From IMG/VR virus record IMGVR_UViG_3300017743_000002, positions 1-64,000 of that record: DNA of 64,000 nucleotides; one strand, 5' to 3'. Of the stretch, positions 43,460 through 51,721 are shown piece by piece (position 1 is the first letter of the stretch; each line of letters begins with the position of its first letter). The notes under the pieces are model-generated. The model searched no databases, was not told where the DNA came from, and saw only the letters and a list, made by a program, of their open reading frames with translations. Source of the DNA: a virus. Both the position numbers and the translations under genes were made by a program.

Positions 43460-44608
43460 TTATCCGGTGTATATCGTTAGTGGAACTTTTCGTAACATTT
43501 CTTGCTGATAATTAGATTCGTTATTTCTAATTTCAAACTGATTTTTTCTACTTAACTCTTCTAAGTTTTCTCTGAGTTGTTCAATCAAAGCATCTTTTTC
43601 AGTTTGAGCCTCAGCTCTTAATGCTGCTCCATCCAACGATATTTCGGAACCAGGAATAGGTACTGAACTATATTTTTCTCTGATTGCTCCTAATAGTTCT
43701 TTAGCTAGAGCAAGTGAATATTTTCTAATCCATTGTTTACCAACATCATTTATTTTACTATATGGAATAAAATCATAGCCAACATTTGAGTAGTCAGAAA
43801 CCACATCCGAAGTTACGTTTGTTGAGTTTTGAATAAATTCATTTCTAACAAAGTATTCAAACCATAATCTACCAGTAGTTGTTGGGATTGGGAAAATTTG
43901 TAATTTATTATTTACGATATTAAATGAGTGTGCTGATTTTCTGAACTGGTCATTAAATTCAATAGCTTGAATTCTTAATAAATCTTCATAAAGTGGCATC
44001 AATACAAATTGTGCTGCTGGTGAGAACGAACCAAATCCAAATTCATCAACTAAGTTAAGAGTTCCTTGTCCACTTACCGAGTAAGGGTCAAAGAATCTAT
44101 TAATTGCTGGAGTTGCTTCGTGAAATACTTTTACTACATCAATTCTATTAGAACTCTCACTTACGTTTGCCCATAAAGTATCTAAATCATAGTTTTGTTG
44201 TCCAGCTACTAAATCAATTGAACCTTTTTGAATATCGGTATTACCACCAACACCAGAAAGTGTACCATATGCATCTGAAATGGCTACTAAATCAGGTAAA
44301 TTTGAACCTTGAACTAATTGTCCACTGTAATTTGAACCCGTTGGGTTTCCTTTTAATGTATCTAAGTTATTTCTAATGTTAAACTGATTTACTTGCGAAG
44401 CATACTCTGAAGTAGCTTCTTCAAAACAAGCAAATAAACTTTCATCAACCAATTCTACATTTTGGACGGGGTATCCTAATCGTTTTGCACACCAATTAGC
44501 TACTTTTGGGGCATCTACTGCGAATATTGCATCCGAATCAAAAGTTCCAAATGGAGTATCCCCTACTGAGAATGATGATGAACCAGGGTATATGTATTCT
44601 ACTGCCAT
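43460..44608 (-). CDS. Head completion/neck protein, gp13-like (382 aa)
   Basis: Residues about 30-75 form a helical adaptor-like segment (KVANWCAKRLGYPVQNVELV, then CFEEATSEYASQVNQF) common in head-tail connector proteins of marine phages; the remainder is beta and helix (DLVAGQQNYDLDTLW, NNKLQIFPIPTTTGRLWFEY) and ends in a charged coiled-coil region. Because the next two genes resemble gp14 and gp15, I assign it gp13-like by position and style. The ATG is preceded by AGAGAGGAATAATTT, a good ribosome-binding site. It begins after the capsid-gene terminator and is the first gene of a new block. Confidence 0.65.
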   Translation of the reverse strand: MAVEYIYPGSSSFSVGDTPFGTFDSDAIFAVDAPKVANWCAKRLGYPVQNVELVDESLFACFEEATSEYASQVNQFNIRNNLDTLKGNPTGSNYSGQLVQGSNLPDLVAISDAYGTLSGVGGNTDIQKGSIDLVAGQQNYDLDTLWANVSESSNRIDVVKVFHEATPAINRFFDPYSVSGQGTLNLVDEFGFGSFSPAAQFVLMPLYEDLLRIQAIEFNDQFRKSAHSFNIVNNKLQIFPIPTTTGRLWFEYFVRNEFIQNSTNVTSDVVSDYSNVGYDFIPYSKINDVGKQWIRKYSLALAKELLGAIREKYSSVPIPGSEISLDGAALRAEAQTEKDALIEQLRENLEELSRKNQFEIRNNESNYQQEMLRKVPLTIYTG

Positions 44609-44636
44609 AAATTATTCCTCTCTTTAGTATCGTATC

Positions 44637-44646
44637 TATAAATATA
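44637..44646 (-). promoter_or_regulatory. Candidate phage promoter element upstream of the neck genes
   Basis: The + strand reads tataaatata (coding strand TATATTTATA), ten of the twelve bases of the element found upstream of other gene blocks. It lies 28 bases before the ATG of the gp13-like gene and just after the terminator of the capsid gene, a sensible place for a promoter. Confidence 0.45.
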
Positions 44647-44685
44647 AAGAAATATAAGAATAGTATTTTTAGTGAGGACATAAAA

Positions 44686-44713
44686 AAAGAGGGGAACTTT
44701 CGAACCCCTCTTT
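44686..44713 (-). terminator. Rho-independent terminator after the major capsid gene
   Basis: Coding-strand arms AAAGAGGGG and CCCCTCTTT pair over nine base pairs around a ten-base loop and run into a TTTTTTT tract, the standard intrinsic-terminator form. It starts about 30 bases after the capsid stop codon and separates the head genes from the neck/fibre genes. Confidence 0.85.
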
Positions 44714-44742
44714 ATTCATTTTATATAAAGTTAAACTCTATC

Positions 44743-46344
44743 TTAGATAGATTGTAAATCTTTAACAAAAATCTTACCATAGTACTCAGGTCTAACCATC
44801 TTCTTAGCGTATCTCGTCATTACTCCTCTTCTTGGAGTGAAGTTTTGAGGGTCATACACTAATGGAGTCATGATTAACGGTACATACGGAGCATATACAG
44901 CACCAGTTTCTAGGAAGTTGCTTCCTCTAAATCCTAACAAGATTTCATTTGAAGTCATGTAAGGGTTTTTGTAAACTGTGTATCTGTTAGCAATCGCACC
45001 TACTGAAGTTACACCAGCAGCGAAAGACATTGCATCTTTATCAGCTGATACACTAAATCCAGGGATTGATTCTAAGATAGTACATACATCAGGAGAAGCA
45101 ACTACGAAGTTAGCTCCACCTCTTAAAGTCAATTGGTGAATCTTATTAGATACTTTGTTTAATTTAGTACCTAAAGTTTGGAACCAAGTGTTCTTTTGGT
45201 AAGCAACAGCAGAACTACCAGCTGACCAAGATGAACCATTGTACTCTTCACCTATTGTAGCTGACCAGTATTCAACAGTTAAAGCGTTAGATTTTAACAT
45301 ATCTAAGATTTCTAAATCAATCTCTAATGAGATGTAATCAGATAACATAGAAGTTAATTCAGCTTCAGCATCGATTGAGTGGTAAGCGTTAAGGTCTTGC
45401 GCCAACTCAGGAGTCCACACAGCCTTTAGTTTTCTAGTCTTAGCAACAATTGCTTCAGACTTCAACTCTAGGTCTACTTCAGGAATCTGAAGGTCATCAC
45501 CAGTTGCTGGACCAGGAGATGTAAATGAAGATTGCTCAAAGTCACCTCTGTTATAATCAGCAGGGATATGAGAAAACTTAACAGTTACAGCGTTTGCATC
45601 TACAGCAGCAGATGTTCCAACGAAGAATATAAGGTTATCACCATCAACTTTGTTGAATTGAGAGTAGTTTGCACCATTAATATCAGTACCACTTACAGCG
45701 AAAGATGCAATTGCATCTACATCAGCAGTAGCTGAGATATCAGATTTAGCAATAGTTAATTTTTGGATATCACCAACTTCAACAGAAGCAGATAATGCAC
45801 CATCAAATCCTATATCAGCATGTGAAGCAGAAGCCCAAGTTTGAGCACCAGTTGCTACACTTACAGAATCTTCATTGATAGAATATCCAAATGCACCATT
45901 ACCATATAAACCACCAGCAGCTTCACCAGTTCTACCTGAACCTAATGAACCTGAGTTACCAAATAAAGATTCGTGCTTTAGTTTTCCACCATTTTCCGAA
46001 CCATATTTGAAATCTAGATAGAATACAAGTCCTGAAGGTAAGTTCATTGGTTGTACACTAACGAATTCTTTAGAAGCAATCTCACCAAAGATTCTTCTAA
46101 CAAGAGGAAGGGCTACACCACTCCACTCTTCACTATTTGCGGCTGTCCCAGTCTGAGATGCCTCATCAAGCAATTGTTTTGCTTGGTTTTCTAAAAGAAC
46201 AGACATTGCGCCTTGCTCTTTTTCATTTAAACCTTCTAGAAGTCCAGTTTGTTCCCATTTACCTTTTAGTTGTCTTGTTTCATTCAACATTACAGCTTGT
46301 GGGTTCTTTCCTTCCATTAGTTTAGATAAATCAAAATTTGCCAT
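44743..46344 (-). CDS. Major capsid protein, gp23-like (533 aa)
   Basis: Size and features match the T4 gp23 family: a helical N-terminal segment (QLKGKWEQTGLLEGLNEKEQ) removed on maturation, PLVRRIFGEIASKEFVSVQP, the conserved MNLPSGLVFYLDFKYG, then KTRKLKAVWTPELAQDLNAY, and the C-terminal PYVPLIMTPLVYDP and TRYAKKMV segments. A candidate protease site is LLDE/A after Glu61, close to the Glu65 site of T4 gp23. The insertion between residues 160 and 280 (repeated Ala/Ser/Asp-rich strands) is the most divergent part and may be the insertion domain. The ATG has AAAAAGGA 8 bases upstream. It follows the scaffold gene and is followed by an intrinsic terminator. Confidence 0.92.
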   Translation of the reverse strand: MANFDLSKLMEGKNPQAVMLNETRQLKGKWEQTGLLEGLNEKEQGAMSVLLENQAKQLLDEASQTGTAANSEEWSGVALPLVRRIFGEIASKEFVSVQPMNLPSGLVFYLDFKYGSENGGKLKHESLFGNSGSLGSGRTGEAAGGLYGNGAFGYSINEDSVSVATGAQTWASASHADIGFDGALSASVEVGDIQKLTIAKSDISATADVDAIASFAVSGTDINGANYSQFNKVDGDNLIFFVGTSAAVDANAVTVKFSHIPADYNRGDFEQSSFTSPGPATGDDLQIPEVDLELKSEAIVAKTRKLKAVWTPELAQDLNAYHSIDAEAELTSMLSDYISLEIDLEILDMLKSNALTVEYWSATIGEEYNGSSWSAGSSAVAYQKNTWFQTLGTKLNKVSNKIHQLTLRGGANFVVASPDVCTILESIPGFSVSADKDAMSFAAGVTSVGAIANRYTVYKNPYMTSNEILLGFRGSNFLETGAVYAPYVPLIMTPLVYDPQNFTPRRGVMTRYAKKMVRPEYYGKIFVKDLQSI

Positions 46345-46372
46345 TTTATTTTTCCTTTTTAATGTTAGTTAA

Positions 46373-47563
46373 TTATTTAATATTAGCCAATTGTTTAAAT
46401 CTTTCGGCTAACGTATTTGTGTTTTCAGAAATAATTTCTTTTGCAGGTGCAGTTGAAGCAACTGGTTTAGAAGCAGCTTCAGCTACAACTTTCTTAGTTC
46501 TCTTCTCAGTTCCTGTAAAATTCATTGATTCTGCCAACGTAGCGTAAACTAATTTTACTTCTCTAACAGATGATGTTCTGTCTAAGTTTTCAACAACTTT
46601 AGATTTTTGCTCATTGTTTAAGTTATAAGCTCTGAACAATCTATTAGCGTATAATAATTTTGCGTTAAGAAGGTTTACTTCGTTGATAGTAGATTTTAAA
46701 GATTTCACAGTATTGTAAGCTTCTTCTAACTCAGTTTGTAGTTTAACTACCTCTTCGTTAGCTTCTTCTTCAGCTACTACTTCTTCTTCCATTTCTTCTT
46801 CTTCTCCGTATCCCATTTCTCTAAGGATTTCATCCAAGTCGATATCTTCTTCTTCATCCATTTCTTCTTCCTCTTCTGAGATAGTTTCTTCAACTTCCTC
46901 TTCTTCGGATTCTTCCATTTCTGCTTCTTCAGATTCTTCTTCGTGAACTTCATCCTCTTCTTCTTCAGATACTTCTTCTTCAGAATCCATTTCCAATTCG
47001 GAAACTTCTTCTTCATCTTCCATATCCATTTCTAATTCTTTGATGATAGCTTCTAAATCTAACTCATCTTCTTCTTCCATCTCTTCTTCTTCTTTGTAGT
47101 TTTCTTCTACTTCTTCTTCTTCGTCCATAGAATCTTCTTCACCTTCGTGAGAACCTTCTTCTACTTCTTCTTCTTCAGAAACAGTTTCTTCTACCTCTTC
47201 TTCTTCAGAGACTTTAGCTTCTTCGATTTCGTCATCATCATGCCCTTCACCTTCTTCCAACTCATCACCTACTTCTGCAGTTTCTTCTTCAGATTCAGGT
47301 CCAAGTTCTGTGTGTGCGTCAGATGCAACATCTGATGGTTCAACTGGAGTTTCTTCATCACCACTACCAATATCACTTGAATCTAATTCCTCTTCGATTT
47401 CTTCATCATCACCTTCCATTTCAGCTTGTAGCTTCTTTGATAGGATAGATTGTAATCTTGGAGTAAATGCTTCCTCAAGTGCAATCTTAGCGTTAGCGAT
47501 AGCAGTTTCTCTTACAGCTTTAGCATCAGCAATTGCTTCTTTTAACAATTTTGAATTTGCCAT
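46373..47563 (-). CDS. Prohead core scaffold, gp22-like, with poly-Glu tract (396 aa)
   Basis: The place immediately before the capsid gene is that of gp22, the main assembly core protein. The first about 55 residues are helical (LKEAIADAKAVRETAIANAK). Residues about 55-265 are extraordinarily acidic, mostly Glu/Asp with runs such as EEEVEE and EEEMEEEDEL and repeats like SEEEEVEE. Residues about 270-345 are a coiled coil (EVVKLQTELEEAYNTVKSLK) with NLNNEQKSKVVENL, followed by a short basic end. Scaffold proteins of T4-type phages are Glu-rich and helical, but this acidic block is unusually long. The DNA there is a low-complexity ttcttc/tcttca repeat. No SD is evident. Confidence 0.8.
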   Translation of the reverse strand: MANSKLLKEAIADAKAVRETAIANAKIALEEAFTPRLQSILSKKLQAEMEGDDEEIEEELDSSDIGSGDEETPVEPSDVASDAHTELGPESEEETAEVGDELEEGEGHDDDEIEEAKVSEEEEVEETVSEEEEVEEGSHEGEEDSMDEEEEVEENYKEEEEMEEEDELDLEAIIKELEMDMEDEEEVSELEMDSEEEVSEEEEDEVHEEESEEAEMEESEEEEVEETISEEEEEMDEEEDIDLDEILREMGYGEEEEMEEEVVAEEEANEEVVKLQTELEEAYNTVKSLKSTINEVNLLNAKLLYANRLFRAYNLNNEQKSKVVENLDRTSSVREVKLVYATLAESMNFTGTEKRTKKVVAEAASKPVASTAPAKEIISENTNTLAERFKQLANIK

Positions 47564-47782
47564 TTTACTTGTTACTTTTAAAATTTGCTGAAGTTATTTG
47601 AGGAACCTCAATATAGAATAGTGTAAATTGGTTGTTCGGTAACTAAACATTAAAAGTTAGTATTCATTAACCAACGGAACCCACATAGACGTGGGTTATT
47701 GTAAGAATAAATATATAAAAATTTATAAAACAATAAAAAACTAAAGAAAATAATAAGTTTTTTATAGATTTGGTGTATAGGG
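47564..47782. other. 219-base intergenic region before the scaffold gene
   Basis: The longest gap between genes in the window. It contains an AT-rich stretch around 47700-47770 with TAAATATATAAA, similar to the promoter-like dodecamer, and two small inverted repeats: aacccac/gtgggtt at 47678-47697 and ttgagg/cctcaa at about 47598-47611. Neither is followed by a T-tract in the coding direction, so I do not call them terminators. No tRNA-like fold or small gene is apparent. A promoter or RNA-processing region for the scaffold/capsid pair is plausible. Confidence 0.4.
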
Positions 47783-48418
47783 TTATTTTTTAATCTTACC
47801 CCTTTTAATATCTCTTTGTAGTTCTGCACCTGCCCCCAATACATCATTAATTGATTGGTCTATTGGCACATTACGATATTTAGCAATCTTTCTAACTGCC
47901 ATCATTACGATTCGTTTCTCTTCAGTAGAGTATCCTTCGTTTATTACTGATTCACCAAACATACCTACTATATCACCTTGATATTTATTACCCGGCTTTC
48001 CAGCAATAGCAGTTACAAATGCCAGTCTATCTTTAAGTTTACCTTTTTTTACAAAGTTAAAAAGTTTTTTTGAATCTAAATTATAATCATCAATGAATTT
48101 TTGTACGGCGATACCACGAGTACCAGTAAATCCAGCGATTCCCATTGCTTCTTTACTAGCAGCTTCGTTTACGGATTCTTCATTCATTTCAGAGATAGCT
48201 TTTTCTCTTAGTATCTCTCTTACGATTTTTCTAAGTTGTTCTTTCATCTTTGGTAATCCTTTATGTTTTGTTGCTGCAAAATCTTCAATCTCTTTTTCAC
48301 TCATTCTATCAGCGATATCTTTTATTTCATCCGAAACCTCTGAAGCAGGTACTTCACCTCTTTTGAATGCTAATGCCAATCCAAATAACTTTTGTTGTTG
48401 TTGTGATTGTGCAGGCAT
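47783..48418 (-). CDS. DUF3008-like probable prohead core protein (211 aa)
   Basis: The first 60 residues (MPAQSQQQQKLFGLALAFKR...EVSDEI...FAATKHKGLP) match the DUF3008 family pattern: MPAxSxxQQ at the start, a helix with K-x-G-E, and the closing F-A-x-T-K-H-K-G-L-P. The remainder is helical and contains EQLRKIVREILREKAISE, a segment that is repeated in style across other head genes here, and a C-terminal FIDDYNLDSKKLFNFVKKGK. It lies between portal and scaffold genes, so a head-core or internal role is likely, but the DUF itself has no assigned function known to me. Confidence 0.65.
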   Translation of the reverse strand: MPAQSQQQQKLFGLALAFKRGEVPASEVSDEIKDIADRMSEKEIEDFAATKHKGLPKMKEQLRKIVREILREKAISEMNEESVNEAASKEAMGIAGFTGTRGIAVQKFIDDYNLDSKKLFNFVKKGKLKDRLAFVTAIAGKPGNKYQGDIVGMFGESVINEGYSTEEKRIVMMAVRKIAKYRNVPIDQSINDVLGAGAELQRDIKRGKIKK

Positions 48419-48422
48419 CTTA

Positions 48423-49172
48423 TTACATTAATTTTTTTAAACTATGATTCTTAAATCCATTAGAAACGTTACCTTCAAATATTGATTGTATTTTAGCAGC
48501 TAGTTTCTTACTACCATTCATTTTCAAATCATATGCAATAGCATCTACTGATGTTTCACCTTCCCATCCAGATTGATTAGTTGCTAAATGTGCAATTTCA
48601 TCAGTATCATCATCACCATCATAAAATTTAGAAGAGAATACTGTATTCTTTCTCCACTCATCATATTCCTTAGAGAATACATCTTTTGGTTTGTCTGGGT
48701 CATTCATTGGATTAGAATCCCATTCAGGTTTATCTTCTAATATTGAAATTAGTTTTCTTGCCTCAGAATGAAAGTTTGAATCAGTTAGTGCTTCTACTGC
48801 AGCTATACTCATTTTTCTTTCGTATTCTTCTTTACCTAATTTTTGTGGAGTGATTCCTAAATCTTTTGCTTTCTCACGAACATCTTTGTTTATTTTAGGA
48901 TTACCAGCTCTACCACCAGACGAATCTTTTGGTTCTGATTTAGGTTCATCTTTAGGAGTATCAGGTGCATCGTACCCAGTATCTTTAGAGAACATATTAG
49001 GTTTATCTTTCTTAGGGTTATCATCACCCTTATCATCTATCTTAGAATGAGTACCAGCCTTTACAGCAGCATCTCTACTATCTTTTGATTTAAATACAGA
49101 AGTTTCACCACTCTTTTTAGATGTTGCAGTAAATGTTTCTTCTTCGTTTAGTAAGTCAGTTAGTTTAATCAT
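48423..49172 (-). CDS. Probable prohead core/internal protein with targeting-like N-terminus (249 aa)
   Basis: No family recognised. It begins MIKLTDLLNEEETFTATSKK; the first ten residues end in L-N-E, resembling the ten-residue capsid-targeting peptide of T4 internal proteins (MKTYQEFIAE) that is cut by the prohead protease after I/L-x-E. Residues about 40-95 are highly charged and disordered (Lys/Asp/Pro/Ser), and the C-terminal half is a mixed helical domain (EYERKMSIAAVEALTDSNFH; KKLAAKIQSIF). It sits among head genes with 4-base gaps on both sides. It may be packaged with the DNA. Confidence 0.65.
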   Translation of the reverse strand: MIKLTDLLNEEETFTATSKKSGETSVFKSKDSRDAAVKAGTHSKIDDKGDDNPKKDKPNMFSKDTGYDAPDTPKDEPKSEPKDSSGGRAGNPKINKDVREKAKDLGITPQKLGKEEYERKMSIAAVEALTDSNFHSEARKLISILEDKPEWDSNPMNDPDKPKDVFSKEYDEWRKNTVFSSKFYDGDDDTDEIAHLATNQSGWEGETSVDAIAYDLKMNGSKKLAAKIQSIFEGNVSNGFKNHSLKKLM

Positions 49173-49176
49173 AGTA

Positions 49177-49722
49177 TTATTTTTTACCTAATCTTTCTTT
49201 TGCCATATTTACATCAATATCAGCAATCTCATAGTATCTACCTAAAATATTACCCATATCTTCGTATAATGCATGTAACCTTTCATCTAAACTTCTTGCT
49301 TCAGTTGCAACTTTATCAAATGCTTTATCCATTTTTTCCAACTCACTCATATTTCTTTTGATGGTTACTTTATCGAACCAATCATCGTTTTCTGAAAGAG
49401 TTAGTGTTTTAGCTGCTTCAACAATACCACCTAAAGTTTCTGCTACCTCAACGATATCAGATTGTCTTTTCATTTGTTCTTGAAATGCTTTATAAGTTGA
49501 GATAATTTCTAAGAAGTGTTTCTTAACTTCAGTTGATAATTTTTTCTCACCTTCTAATGATTCAGATAATGAAAACTTACCATCTACGATTTTTACTTCG
49601 TTTATGTTAGTTTTTCTGATATCATTATATCCTTTAGATACTTTAGTACCTTTTTGTTCAACTTTCAAACTAAATTTGTTGTTGTGAACGTAATCGTATA
49701 TGTCAAAATTCTTTTTACTCAT
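49177..49722 (-). CDS. Helical probable prohead core protein (181 aa)
   Basis: A charged, largely helical protein. After a short beta N-terminus (FDIYDYVHNNKFSLKVEQ) it has heptad-rich helices (VKKHFLEIISTYKAFQEQMK, then VEVAETLGGIVEAAKTL, then MSELEKMDKAFDKVATEARS) and ends NMAKERLGKK. The ATG overlaps the stop of the protease gene by one base. It has no Cys. Similar small helical proteins form the assembly core in T4-type heads (gp67/gp68), though I see no clear match to either. Confidence 0.65.
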   Translation of the reverse strand: MSKKNFDIYDYVHNNKFSLKVEQKGTKVSKGYNDIRKTNINEVKIVDGKFSLSESLEGEKKLSTEVKKHFLEIISTYKAFQEQMKRQSDIVEVAETLGGIVEAAKTLTLSENDDWFDKVTIKRNMSELEKMDKAFDKVATEARSLDERLHALYEDMGNILGRYYEIADIDVNMAKERLGKK

Positions 49723-50309
49723 TATCCTAATTCCGTTATAATTTCTCTCATTAAGTCTTGTGCCTTACAAAAGTTCCCACAAACATCAGTACCAATTTGT
49801 TTGGCTACTGATTCGTTCATTGGAGTCATAAATGCACCATGTGTAGATGGGTTGGAAACAAAATCCCAACCTATTAGTTCAAAATCTTCACCAACTAAAA
49901 GTTTGTTATCTTTCATTGGTTGAGTAGAACCCATACCTCTTGATGAGATACCTAAAAGGATTCCAGCTCTTAATAATTCTTTTAATATATTTCCAGAAGG
50001 AGTAGGTAAGATTTCAACTGTACCCATAACATCATTACCTTCCCAATGTACCTCTTTAATATTATGTGATACATTCTTTAGGTTAATAACTGAAGAATCT
50101 GGATGGTCTAATTCACCCAATGCTCTTCTTTCTTTAATTAAAGTTTGATATTTACTTATCTCTCTTTCTAATATTTCTTTTGGGTACACTCTACCATTTT
50201 GGTTTTCTGCACCTGAACGTTGAAGGACTCCTTTAACCAAAGTTCTACCTGATGAATCTTCGTTCACTCTTCCTTCAAATAAGTTTGTTTCTATTAATAG
50301 ATTCTTCAT
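49722..50309 (-). CDS. Prohead maturation protease, gp21-like (195 aa)
   Basis: A serine protease of the herpesvirus/T4 prohead type: RTLVKGVLQRSGAENQNGRV followed by YPKEILEREISKY, catalytic His69 in GELDHP, and nucleophilic Ser122/Ser123 in LLGISSRGMGS, with a conserved ELIGWDFVSNPSTHGAFMTP C-terminal block. It would degrade the core and trim capsid proteins after I/L-x-E. LIE at residues 5-7 could be a self-cleavage site. Unusually for gp21-type proteins the C-terminus contains two Cys (DVCGNFC). It lies between the core genes, and its last base overlaps the start of the 181-aa gene. Confidence 0.9.
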   Translation of the reverse strand: MKNLLIETNLFEGRVNEDSSGRTLVKGVLQRSGAENQNGRVYPKEILEREISKYQTLIKERRALGELDHPDSSVINLKNVSHNIKEVHWEGNDVMGTVEILPTPSGNILKELLRAGILLGISSRGMGSTQPMKDNKLLVGEDFELIGWDFVSNPSTHGAFMTPMNESVAKQIGTDVCGNFCKAQDLMREIITELG

Positions 50310-50320
50310 AATGGTTATCC

Positions 50321-51262
50321 TTATTTATGTTTTTTTAGTAACTCAGTAAATTCTCTTTTTACACCAAATGATAATCTTTTGTGAATTCCTTCTTTTACTA
50401 ATACATTAATTATATCTTTTACATTTGAATTTTCAAGTGTAATTTTATTTTTTGATAATATTGGTCTTTCTAAAAATGTATTTATTTCAAACCTTAATTC
50501 TTCAGAAAGTTTAATTCCTTCATAAATTGATTTAAGATATTTGATAAAATCTTTATCGTTTTTCATATCCTTAAAGCTCTTATCTGAAAAAATATTCTTT
50601 ACAAAATCTTTAGCATCTTTTGAATCTTGCTTTATTTGGTCAATTAAACCAAACATACCTTCATTTACTGATTCCATTAAACCAATTGCAGTAGTTCCAA
50701 CAATTCTTTCAGCTCCATCAGCGTATTTCTTATTTAAGATTGCTACTTTAGCACCACCTATATTAATTACATACATTGGTAACATACTTGTACTAAAGTG
50801 ATAATCTTTGATTTTTGCTTTCTTTAATTCTTTACCTATATCCATAAAAGATTTAGCACCTTTTACGAGGTCAGCAAGTTTATCTAAAGTCTTATCATGT
50901 TTTCCTTCTGAGATATTAGTTGAACAACCACCTTCGGTTACTCCACCACATCCACATCCACAATCATGTGATTCTTCTACTTTTTCACCAGCTCTTAGAG
51001 CTGCTAAATCAGATGCTTCAATTTCACCATCACCATCAATATCTAACTGCTTTTGTTTATCAGTTAACTCTTCATTCTTTTCACCCTTACCATCCCAAGC
51101 AGAATCAATCTTATTAAAGAATGCTTTCTTTTCTTCATCACTCATTGATGGAATAGATTTTCCTGCCTTTTCTAAAGCTTTTTTGAAAAACGCTTGATAG
51201 TCACTCTCTTCAGCCATAATAGCTTTAAGGGTTTCTTTGATAGTGTCTCTGGTAATATTCAT
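50321..51262 (-). CDS. EF-hand and Cys-cluster protein, probable head protein (313 aa)
   Basis: I take the ATG at 51262; a TTG four codons upstream is also possible. Residues 74-85 (D-I-D-G-D-G-E-I-E-A-S-D) form a complete EF-hand/dockerin-type calcium loop with D at positions 1, 3, 5 and 12. It is followed by C-G-C-G-C-G-G and a further Cys, a potential metal or disulphide cluster. The first about 70 residues are helical (FFKKALEKAGKS; FFNKIDSAWD). The C-terminal part has a small alpha/beta domain (PMYVINIGGAKVAILNKKYA) and helices. Its place before the protease suggests a core or internal protein. Function unknown. Confidence 0.6.
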   Translation of the reverse strand: MNITRDTIKETLKAIMAEESDYQAFFKKALEKAGKSIPSMSDEEKKAFFNKIDSAWDGKGEKNEELTDKQKQLDIDGDGEIEASDLAALRAGEKVEESHDCGCGCGGVTEGGCSTNISEGKHDKTLDKLADLVKGAKSFMDIGKELKKAKIKDYHFSTSMLPMYVINIGGAKVAILNKKYADGAERIVGTTAIGLMESVNEGMFGLIDQIKQDSKDAKDFVKNIFSDKSFKDMKNDKDFIKYLKSIYEGIKLSEELRFEINTFLERPILSKNKITLENSNVKDIINVLVKEGIHKRLSFGVKREFTELLKKHK

Positions 51263-51274
51263 ATTAATTGCCAA

Positions 51275-51721
51275 TTATAATTTACTAATCTGTGTTACAA
51301 TAGTGTTCAATCTTTCTCTAATTTTGAACAAATTCTTTTGGGTTCTTTTCCAATATTGGTTTGAATTTAAATCACCTTCTTTTTTAATTCTACCATACCA
51401 TCTTAGGAATGTTTCTATTTCAGAAAGTTGTTTATTAACTTGAGAAATTCCCCTACCAATTTTTTGCTTTGGAGAAGATTCATCTTTTTTTAATTCTAAC
51501 CATCTATTTTCACTAACCCGTTTGTAACCATTTCCTTTATTTATGGCATCAACAAATTCATCATCATTTTCTTCTTCATCATCAGTACCATCCGTATCTT
51601 TAAAAGCAATTGGAGTTTGGTATCCAGCCACATTAGATGTGGTGGTTGCTTCATCAACATCCAACTCTTCATTTTGGATTTCTTCAATTAAATCCTCAAT
51701 AAGTTCTTTTAATTTAATCAT
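51275..51721 (-). CDS. Acidic probable core protein with targeting-like N-terminus (148 aa)
   Basis: The N-terminus MIKLKELIEDLIEEIQNEEL is a leucine/glutamate helix carrying L-I-E twice, again like a T4-type targeting peptide and cleavage site. It is followed by an acidic linker (DTDGTDDEEENDDEF) and a basic C-terminal helix (KQKIGRGISQVNKQLSEIET; KRTQKNLFKIRERL). The gene overlaps the stop of the 289-aa gene closely (its ATG ends at the previous stop) and precedes the EF-hand protein. Highly charged small proteins at this site in T4 (gp67, gp68) shape the head core; this could be an analogue. Confidence 0.6.
   Translation of the reverse strand: MIKLKELIEDLIEEIQNEELDVDEATTTSNVAGYQTPIAFKDTDGTDDEEENDDEFVDAINKGNGYKRVSENRWLELKKDESSPKQKIGRGISQVNKQLSEIETFLRWYGRIKKEGDLNSNQYWKRTQKNLFKIRERLNTIVTQISKL

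Noticed and set aside
46777-47335. Lys-rich and Phe-rich frames in the scaffold region.
   Set aside because: They are alternate frames of the Glu-rich repeat of the gp22-like gene.
47678-47697. Inverted repeat aacccac/gtgggtt considered as a terminator.
   Set aside because: On the coding strand no T-run follows; it may be an RNA-structure element, but the terminator rule is not met.
51263-51274. TTG at 51274 as start of the EF-hand protein.
   Set aside because: The ATG four codons downstream fits better and leaves a normal gap to the preceding stop; the alternative cannot be fully excluded.
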